10,050 bases of DNA from Methanobacteriota archaeon (GTDB lineage: Archaea; Thermoplasmatota; Thermoplasmata; RBG-16-68-12), in assembly GCA_005879065.1 (NCBI GenBank), contig VBLU01000046.1, positions 1 through 10,050 of the forward strand. Direction: 5' to 3'. The notes under the pieces were generated by a model. It saw only the letters and a list, made by a program, of their open reading frames with translations, did not search any database and was not told the DNA's origin. Within the stretch, counting starts at the first letter, position 1; the number at the start of each line of letters is the position of its first letter. Positions 1 through 5,393 of this stretch are shown here, piece after piece. A program made the position numbers and the translations under genes.

Positions 1-6
1 GGTCGA

Positions 7-645
7 TTGCCTCCCGGCATTGTATACGACGAGATTGACAACTACATGGATGGCCTGGCGAACCGCGGCGATGCCGCCCTCGTGACGGTCGAGAAGCAGG
101 GCCTGAAGGAGGGCTGGCCGATCGTCGGTGCGGCGGAGGGGAGTTTCCTCCACATCCTCGCGCGGTCCCTGCGCGCGAAGCGCATCCTGGAGCTCGGCAC
201 TGCGATCGGGTATTCGGGGACCTGGCTCGCTCGCGCCCTCGTCGACGGCGGCGAACTCGTCACGGTCGAGCACGATCCCGAGACCGCGGCCCTCGCTCAG
301 AAAAATTTCGAGAAGACCGGCGTCGTTTCAAAGGTGCGGGTCCTCGTCGGGGCGGCGGACCGAATCCTTCGCAATCTCAAAGGCCCATTCGACTTCATCT
401 TCAACGACATCGACAAGGCCGGTTATCCCGCGGTCCTCGAGCCGTGTATCGAACGTCTCCGGGTCGGCGGGCTCTTGGTCACGGACAACGTCCTTTGGCA
501 TGGAGACGTAGCCCGCAAAGTCCGGTCCGCGGAGACGGCGGCGATCCGGACCTACAACGAGCGATTGGCGAAGGACCCGCGGATGATCGCGACGATTGTG
601 CCGCTCCGCGACGGGGTCTCGATCGCGTCGAAAGTTCGTGACTGA
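7..645 (+). CDS. Mg-dependent SAM O-methyltransferase (caffeoyl-CoA OMT-like family)
   Basis: This is a predicted class I SAM-dependent O-methyltransferase of the caffeoyl-CoA/catechol OMT-like family. It would transfer a methyl group to a hydroxyl on a small molecule or RNA base; the substrate cannot be told from sequence. SAM-binding motif I (ELGTAIGYS) starts near residue 62 and is followed by the acidic residue of VTVEHD. The family's metal-binding positions are present: D134 in FNDIDK, and D160-N161 in TDNVLW. The family more often has FIDADK at the first site. The length of 212 residues is normal. The start is uncertain: the first in-window start is a TTG at 7, the frame is open to the left edge, and the first ATG lies at residue 14. 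The true start may therefore lie just outside the window. The gene ends with TGA, and the promoter of the next gene begins about 30 bases later. Confidence 0.85.
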   Translation: MPPGIVYDEIDNYMDGLANRGDAALVTVEKQGLKEGWPIVGAAEGSFLHILARSLRAKRILELGTAIGYSGTWLARALVDGGELVTVEHDPETAALAQKNFEKTGVVSKVRVLVGAADRILRNLKGPFDFIFNDIDKAGYPAVLEPCIERLRVGGLLVTDNVLWHGDVARKVRSAETAAIRTYNERLAKDPRMIATIVPLRDGVSIASKVRD

Positions 646-677
646 CTTTCACCGATCGTCCCCGCTTCCCGTGAGCA

Positions 678-684
678 TTTAATA
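678..684 (+). promoter_or_regulatory. Archaeal TATA box (box A) for the Nudix-HAD gene
   Basis: TTTAATA sits 26-32 bases upstream of the ATG at 710, inside the short gap after the methyltransferase. Archaeal transcription usually begins about 25 bases downstream of box A, which would put the start at or next to the ATG and give a leaderless mRNA. No Shine-Dalgarno precedes the ATG, which agrees. The box is flanked by a 6-bp inverted repeat, CCCGTG (668-673) and CACGGG (690-695), which may be chance. Confidence 0.55.
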
Positions 685-709
685 CGGCCCACGGGCATGG
701 TTGGGAAGA

Positions 710-1929
710 ATGGCCAAGAAGCGGAGCCGCGGGCACGTGTTCGTCGAGACGGACGGTCAGGTCTTCCTCGTCCGGGAACGCGGCAAGTACCGATTCCCGC
801 GAGCCGACGAGGGCCTTCCATTCCGGACGGATCCGAATGGCATCATGGACTTCGGCGAGGATCGTGTCGTTAAGCGCACTCCGCGGCTCGACCATCACCC
901 GGAAGAGTGGATGGGACGGGACTCCGTGTTCGAACGGACGGACATCGACCCGCTCGTTAAGCGCGCCATCTACACGACGATGATCCGTTGCGTCTCCGAA
1001 GTCATCCTCTCGAAGGGACCGCGTGTGTTGATGGTGAAGGCGGTTCGAGGATATTCGAAAGGGTACTGGAACATCCCCGGCGGTTTCATGGACTACGGAG
1101 AGGGGCCTGAGGCAGGAGCGGAGCGGGAAGCGATGGAGGAGATTGGGACCGAAGTCGCGCTCGACGGTCTCCTCAATGTCTACGTCTCTGGTTTTCCGGG
1201 AAAACCGGCGTACACGTTGGGCTTCGTGTACAAGGGTCATCTCAAGTCCGACCGACTTCGACTCAAGGCGGACGAGATTGAGGACGCGGCTTGGTTCACG
1301 GTCGACAAGGGACTCACGCTGACCCGCAACCCGTTCGCGAAGTGGGGGCTTGTGGATTTCTTCCTGCAGTCCCCCGAGTCACGACGGGCGTTGCGTGTGA
1401 AGCGTCATGGATTGTCCGAAGGTGCGAAGGGCATCGATCAGCCGACGGTCTTCCTCGACCGCGACGGCGTGATCAATCGCGGACGAGCTGGATACGTCCG
1501 CACGCCCGATCATTTCGAGTTCCTGCCCGGTGCGATTGCGGGCATGCGCCTCTTCCAGGAGCACGGCTGGCGCCTGGTGATCGTGACGAACCAGGACGCC
1601 TCCGGATGGAAGCTGGTCCCGGAGCGGCAGCTCAGATGCTGCTCGCGGCCGCGCGGGACCTCGGAGTCCGCCCCAGGACCGCGTGGATGGTGGGCGACAA
1701 GCCTCTCGACGTGCAAACGGGTCGGGCCTTCGGATGCCGCGTCGCGTGGGTCGGGCCGAAGGCGTGGAGAAGGCGTTTCGCCGCGGAAGTCCGGCCATGG
1801 TCTCCGGACGTGGTCGCAGACAGCCTCTTCGCGGCTGCCTCGGCGATCATACGAGATTCAGAAGAGCGCGTCGTCGAGGGATTCCCGAAGACCCGCACCA
1901 CTTCGGCGGCAGACTCGAAGTCTCATTGA
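710..1929 (+). pseudogene. Nudix hydrolase fused to GmhB-like HAD phosphatase, frameshifted with internal loss
   Basis: The start is the ATG at 710, about 26 bases after a TATA box. Residues 1 to about 85 are an unrecognised N-terminal region. A Nudix hydrolase domain follows, with a complete Nudix box from G125 (G-x5-E-x7-REAMEEIG), so nucleoside-diphosphate-linked substrates are likely. From about residue 247 a HAD-IIIA domain begins, similar to heptose-bisphosphate or histidinol-phosphate phosphatases: FLDRDGVIN carries the catalytic D250 and D252, and IVTNQ is motif II. After VTNQ, near 1595-1640, the homology moves from frame 2 to frame 1 (MLLAAARDLG, then WMVGDKPLDVQTG, motif III/IV). 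About 45 residues usual in GmhB, including the cysteine-rich zinc loop, are missing. Read without correction, frame 2 continues to a stop at 2071 with unrelated sequence. The Nudix half should still be functional; the HAD half as written should not. A sequencing or assembly error is a real alternative. Confidence 0.75.
1190..1206. repeat. Near-perfect palindrome inside the Nudix coding region
   Basis: GGTTTTCC and GGAAAACC form perfect 8-bp arms around a single central G. It encodes the G-F-P-G-K-P turn of the Nudix domain, so protein constraint may explain it. No function is shown. Confidence 0.4.
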
Positions 1930-2013
1930 CCGGTTTCAGGCAGGACTTCTGTTCGATGCCTCGGGAGGGTTGTCGTTGAGGCGGCGCGGAACCTTGATGC
2001 TGATTGAGCCCCG

Positions 2014-2484
2014 ATGCAAATCTGCATGGACCTACGTCACTCGAAGCGGGTCTTCGGTCTATCTGCGTTGACCGGATATCTTGTCGTCGTAGGCCTCCTA
2101 CTCCTATTTCGGGCCCCCTTGGAGGTCATCCTTGGGGTCTCGGTCCTCCTCGCGATTTCGACATTTAGACTCATTCGCGGTTGGCCGCCCCGTCCCCCGC
2201 AACCGCGGTTCGGTCGCAAGGGGACCCGGCAAGCCGGCGTGATCATTCCTCTGGTGATTGTGGCCCTCTCGGTCTTGCTCGCCTATGACTGGAGAGGGAA
2301 CCCTTCGGGATTTCTTCCGAATGCCGGTGGGCTTATTCTCTCGGCGGTCGCCTTGGGTTTCATCGTCTTCGTGGCGTCCTGGTCTGCGTCCCGCCCCTCG
2401 CGGGCGTGCCCTGAATGTGGCGGCCGGATCCCCCCTTCTGGTCGTATCGCGAAGTGTCCGTATTGTGGTCACGCCCTTTCGTGA
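2014..2484 (+). CDS. Four-helix membrane protein with C-terminal zinc ribbon
   Basis: No specific family is recognised. The 156-residue product has four hydrophobic segments at about residues 13-32, 36-54, 74-91 and 104-123. A short C-terminal tail follows with C132-P-E-C135 and C148-P-Y-C151, a classic zinc-ribbon (rubredoxin-like knuckle) pair. Small membrane proteins ending in a zinc ribbon are common in archaea and are usually uncharacterised. The loop between helices 2 and 3 is rich in arginine and proline (GWPPRPPQPRFGRKG) and is probably cytoplasmic by the positive-inside rule. The ATG at 2014 is the longest start; an in-frame ATG at 2026 would remove four residues. No clear TATA box or Shine-Dalgarno was seen in the 84 bases after the upstream gene. 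The tail could bind nucleic acid or a protein partner, but this is not shown. Confidence 0.7.
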   Translation: MQICMDLRHSKRVFGLSALTGYLVVVGLLLLFRAPLEVILGVSVLLAISTFRLIRGWPPRPPQPRFGRKGTRQAGVIIPLVIVALSVLLAYDWRGNPSGFLPNAGGLILSAVALGFIVFVASWSASRPSRACPECGGRIPPSGRIAKCPYCGHALS

Positions 2485-2531
2485 AAATCGGAACCCGGGC
2501 AAGAGCCTCCTCTCCGGACGGCTTGAGGGAC

Positions 2532-2579
2532 ACTAAGCTCTTAGCGGATGGACGTTGTTTGGCTTGAAGAGGAACTTCG
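2532..2579 (+). promoter_or_regulatory. Possible promoter and ribosome binding site of the aldehyde dehydrogenase gene
   Basis: CTAAGCTCTTAG (2532-2543) is a small AT-richer island with 5-bp inverted arms, 37-48 bases before the ATG at 2580. It is at a fair distance for a weak box A with a short leader. GAAGAGGA (about 2566-2573) could serve as a weak Shine-Dalgarno about 6 bases before the ATG. Neither match is strong. Confidence 0.25.
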
Positions 2580-3990
2580 ATGGTTCAGGAGTACGGCCTC
2601 TTCATCGGCGGGAAATGGAAGAAATCCGAAGGCAAGCGGTTCGAGACGATCAACCCGGCCACGGGCGAAGTCCTGGCCACGTTCCCCTCCGCGACGAAGG
2701 AAGAGTTGGGCGACGCCGTTCGCGCGGCGAAAGGCGCGTTCGAGAGATGGCGGAAGACCCCGGCACCTCGACGCGGCGAAATGCTCCTCAGTGATCGATT
2801 TCTATGAGTACGCCGCCGGCGAAGGCCGTCGGATGTTCGGCGAGACGGTCCCGTCCGAGCTGCCGAACAAGATGTGCCTGACGGTCCGGATGCCGGTCGG
2901 CCCCGTCGGCCTGATCACGCCGTGGAACTTCCCCATGGCGATCCCCGGATGGAAGAGCGGAGCCGCCTTAATCGCGGGATGCCCGTTCGTCCTGAAGCCG
3001 TCGAGCCTCACCCCTCTCTGCGCCGCGAAGTTTGTCGAGGTGCTCGACGAGGCGGGATTCCCACAGGGCGTGGTTAACATGTTAACCGGTAGTGGCTCCG
3101 TCGTCGGGGACGGCCTCGTAGCCCATCCGGACATCCGCGCGATTTCCTTTACCGGCGGCGTCGACACGGGAAAGCACGTCTACGAGAGCGCCGCGAAGAA
3201 GATGATCAAGGTCGGACTCGAGCTCGGCGGCAAGAATCCGATCATCGCGATGGACGATGCGAACGTCGACCTACTCATGGATGGCGTGATGTTCGGCGCG
3301 TTCGGGACCGCAGGGCAGCGGTGCACCGCGGCCTCCCGTCTCATCGTGCACCAGAAAGTCTACGATGAAGTGGTCGACGAACTCGTCGAGCGGGCGGAGA
3401 AGCTTCGGGTCGGCAATCCGATCGATGAGAAGACGGACATGGGCCCCGTCGCCTCCTCCGACCAAGAGAAGAAAGTCCTGGGGTACATCGACATCGGGAA
3501 GAAGGAGGGGGACCAGCTCCTCACTGGTGGCAAGAAGTTGACTGGCGGGGCGTACGACCGTGGATTCTTCATCTCGCCCACCGTCTTCGCGGTGGACCGC
3601 AAGAGGCGGTTGGCCCAGGAAGAAATTTTCGGGCCGGTCCTTTCGGTACTCAAGGCGAAGGACTACGACGACGCGGTCGCGATTGCAAACTCCGTGAAGT
3701 ACGGCCTCAGTTCGTCCATCTACACGAACGACCTCCGGTGGGCATTCCGCGCCATGCACGAGCTCGAGGCCGGCATCACCTACATCAACGCGCCGACGAT
3801 CGGGGCCGAGGTCCAGTTGCCGTTCGGCGGGACGAAGGAGACAGGTCCCACGGACACCCGAGAGGCCGGGACGACGGCGCTGGAGGAGTTCACCTACTGG
3901 AAGACCGTCTACGTCGACTACTCCGGGCGGCTTCAGAAGGCCCAGATCGATACGGAAAAGCTCGCGGGTGGCCGGCGACCGGCGGAGTAG
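2580..3990 (+). pseudogene. NAD(P)-dependent aldehyde dehydrogenase, frameshifted with internal loss
   Basis: This is an aldehyde dehydrogenase superfamily enzyme oxidising an aldehyde to a carboxylate with NAD(P)+; the exact substrate is unknown. The ATG at 2580 opens a typical N-terminus (FIGGKW, then INPATGEV), which runs in frame to RRGEMLL at 2769-2789 and then reaches a stop at 2805. Homology resumes in the next frame at VIDFYEYAAGEG (from 2791) and continues to the TAG at 3990. About 34 residues of the conserved helical segment expected between these two points are absent, together with the frame change. The rest is intact: PWNFP, SFTGG, the general-base Glu of LELGGK (codon 3220), the nucleophile Cys of GQRC (codon 3322), and EEIFGPV. 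The C-terminus WKTVYVDYSGRLQKAQID resembles semialdehyde dehydrogenase-like members, an uncertain comparison. The downstream frame is also open back to an ATG at 2548, so automatic calling may yield a 480-residue product with a false N-terminus. The alternative is an assembly error. Confidence 0.8.
3072..3087. repeat. Perfect 16-bp palindrome inside the aldehyde dehydrogenase gene
   Basis: GGTTAACATGTTAACC is identical to its reverse complement. It encodes the conserved V-N-M-L-T stretch, but uses GTT and TTA, codons uncommon in this GC-rich gene. It resembles a dyad-symmetric protein-binding site. Function is unknown and chance cannot be excluded. Confidence 0.5.
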
Positions 3991-4030
3991 GCTGGGCGGT
4001 TCCCGGCCATTCCGTCGAGAGGAAAGACGC

Positions 4031-4462
4031 CTAAAGCTCGATCTTGTATCGCACGATCCGGTTGTGCTCCCGGAAGCCGTTCTTCTCGTATACTCTGCGG
4101 GCGGGGGCGTTGACGTCTTCTGTGACGACGTACATCACGGCGAATCCGTCATCGCGGGCCTGGTGGACTGCCGATCGGACGAGCCGCGTCCCGAGTCCCC
4201 GGCCGTAGTGGTCGGGATGGACGTGGAGCTCATTGAGCTCCGCCCACCGCTTCACTCCCGGATCGAACCAGGCGGGCTCGAACGCGGGACCCCAGAGGAC
4301 GAATCCGGCGACACGGTCATCGGCAACCGCCACGGTCATTCGGCCGCGACCGAATTGCACCGCATTGTCCACGAAGAAGTTCGCGTAGATGCGGCAGACA
4401 CCTGCGGCGTCGTCAAGTCGGAAGGGCCTAAGTCTCGCCCGGGAGGCCTTCCGACGCGTCAT
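4031..4462 (-). CDS. GNAT family N-acetyltransferase
   Basis: This 143-residue protein has the GNAT fold signature and would transfer an acetyl group from acetyl-CoA to an amine on a protein or small molecule; the substrate is unknown. Motif A spans about residues 75-95 (ELNELHVHPDHYGRGLGTRL), with the pyrophosphate loop G-R-G-L-G. The usual Gln before it is a Tyr. Motif B follows in NAPARRVYEKNGF (about 118-130), typical of RimI-like and small-molecule acetyltransferases. The start is the ATG at 4462; no in-frame start was found upstream. It lies 37 bases after the ABM-like gene on the same strand and is the last gene of the fumC cluster. Its ATG overlaps the stop of a four-codon mini-ORF (ATGA). 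The gene converges with the aldehyde dehydrogenase gene, with 40 bases between the two stops. Confidence 0.85.
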   Translation of the reverse strand: MTRRKASRARLRPFRLDDAAGVCRIYANFFVDNAVQFGRGRMTVAVADDRVAGFVLWGPAFEPAWFDPGVKRWAELNELHVHPDHYGRGLGTRLVRSAVHQARDDGFAVMYVVTEDVNAPARRVYEKNGFREHNRIVRYKIEL

Positions 4463-4483
4463 GTCGCGTACATGCCACCTCCC
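4459..4483 (-). promoter_or_regulatory. Strong Shine-Dalgarno and four-codon mini-ORF overlapping the GNAT start
   Basis: On the minus strand GGGAGGTGG (4483-4475) is a near-perfect Shine-Dalgarno. It sits 4 bases (from the GGAGG core) before an ATG at 4473 that encodes only M-Y-A-T and stops at TGA (4461-4459). That stop overlaps the GNAT ATG (4462-4460) as ATGA. The site is well placed for the mini-ORF and too far (about 15 bases) for direct initiation at the GNAT ATG. Termination-reinitiation coupling is a reasonable inference. Confidence 0.45.
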
Positions 4484-4499
4484 TTGCCCGGCGCATGGG

Positions 4500-4898
4500 T
4501 CACTGTGTGGAAAGACCTTGCGACTTGCCCCGGTTGTGGTCCGCTTCGTGGCTCGGGTCGAGTGCGTCGACGCGGAACTCGTAGTCCCGGACCACCTTGC
4601 ACGCTTGGACGGAGTATCGATCGTAGAACTCTTCGCGGCCGCGGCGCTGGGCCTCGAGATGGTCCGGCTGCTCCTTCCACGTTCGGAGGGCTTCTTCGTT
4701 CGCGAAGCGGACGAGGTCGATTTCCTCTCCGTCCTCGGCGGTGTATGCCTTGATCGAGATGAATCCCGGAATCTGCTCGACGAGCTCGTGCATGCGGCGG
4801 GACGTCTTCCGGTAGGCTTCCGAGTCCGCGCCCTCCCGCAGGTGCGTCTTGAAAATCACGATGACTTCCGTGGGATCCTTCACGCGGCGATAGGACAT
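4500..4898 (-). CDS. ABM-fold (antibiotic biosynthesis monooxygenase-like) protein
   Basis: The predicted 132-residue protein has the pattern of the ABM dimeric alpha-beta barrel family: an N-terminal strand (EVIVIFKTHL, about 11-20), the middle PGFISIKAYTAEDGEEIDLVRF (about 44-65), and the helix motif TWKEQPDHLEAQRRG (about 73-87). It ends in the strand SVQACKVVRDYEF. Family members include cofactor-free monooxygenases and haem-degrading enzymes, but many have no known substrate, so a catalytic role is not claimed. The last 20 residues are polar and probably disordered. The ATG at 4898 is preferred over a GTG at 4910 because GGAG lies about 5 bases upstream and because family members start shortly before the first strand. 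It follows the DUF3052 gene by 75 bases, which hold a weak TTAA near 4974 that could be a secondary promoter. Confidence 0.75.
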   Translation of the reverse strand: MSYRRVKDPTEVIVIFKTHLREGADSEAYRKTSRRMHELVEQIPGFISIKAYTAEDGEEIDLVRFANEEALRTWKEQPDHLEAQRRGREEFYDRYSVQACKVVRDYEFRVDALDPSHEADHNRGKSQGLSTQ

Positions 4899-4973
4899 GC
4901 GTCTCCGCACCCGGGCCCTTACGGCCCATCATGGGGAGCGGAGCGCCACGGCATGTACCTTTGCGGCCCTCCG

Positions 4974-5384
4974 TTAAGTGCGGTCCCTCCGGCGGTACAC
5001 GAGCTTCAGAGCGGACCACGTTTCATCGACGGCACAGACTTTCACATCGACGAGGCCGTTAGTCAAGGCGATGGCGCGGACGACGTCCTCCGTCAGGTCA
5101 GTAGGCACGTTCGCGCCCCGTTTTGGCCAGGAGACCCAGACGCACCCATCCTTCGAGATGGCATCTTTCCATCGCGCGAATCGGGCGTCTAAGTCCGCGC
5201 GCGTCCGAACGAACGCGTGGATGATGTTGACGGGGCCGTTCAACCGCGACCGGATTGAGACCCGTTCCGGAATCCGACCCAGGAGCTGAACGTAGTCTTT
5301 CGGCGGACGGATTACGACGACGACGAAACCCGCTTTGATTCCAAGTTTCTCCGCCAGCGCTTTGCGCGGCAAGCCGGCGGACAT
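4974..5384 (-). CDS. DUF3052 family protein
   Basis: This 136-residue protein matches the DUF3052 family as I know it. It begins MSAG-x4-AL-AEKLGIKAG (about 1-19) and has the central WVSWPK (83-88), LTEDVVR (97-103) and the C-terminal VKVCAVDETWSALK (114-127). Its layout of alternating strands and helices resembles a degenerate Rossmann or methyltransferase-like core without a SAM glycine loop. The function is unknown. Lengths in the family are usually about 130-150 residues, so it is complete. It starts 9 bases after the fumC stop and is in the same frame, which strongly suggests co-transcription. GGAGG inside the fumC glycine codons lies about 13 bases before its ATG, a long but possible Shine-Dalgarno distance. 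Confidence 0.8.
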   Translation of the reverse strand: MSAGLPRKALAEKLGIKAGFVVVVIRPPKDYVQLLGRIPERVSIRSRLNGPVNIIHAFVRTRADLDARFARWKDAISKDGCVWVSWPKRGANVPTDLTEDVVRAIALTNGLVDVKVCAVDETWSALKLVYRRRDRT

Positions 5385-5393
5385 CCGCGAAGC

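Noticed and set aside
1644..1653. CGCGGCCGCG palindrome, also present near 4636
   Set aside because: Pure GC self-complementary strings are expected often at this base composition and both lie in coding sequence.
1640..2071. Continuation of the Nudix-HAD frame to a stop at 2071 as a natural C-terminus
   Set aside because: The sequence after about 1640 in that frame is Arg/Ser-rich with no homology, while the HAD motif GDKPLDVQTG is in the adjacent frame and ends at 1929.
2548..2790. N-terminus of a 480-residue aldehyde dehydrogenase beginning at an ATG at 2548
   Set aside because: The first 80 or so residues of that frame do not resemble an aldehyde dehydrogenase. The real N-terminus is in the other frame from 2580, so this is a by-product of the frame change.
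4225..4241. GGAGCTC-ATT-GAGCTCC inverted repeat in the GNAT gene
   Set aside because: It is the simple result of encoding the repeated E-L-N-E-L of GNAT motif A with preferred codons.
3968..5192. Plus-strand frames of 260-270 residues over the GNAT and ABM genes
   Set aside because: The GNAT and ABM motifs are on the minus strand; these frames show no conserved motif and overlap each other.
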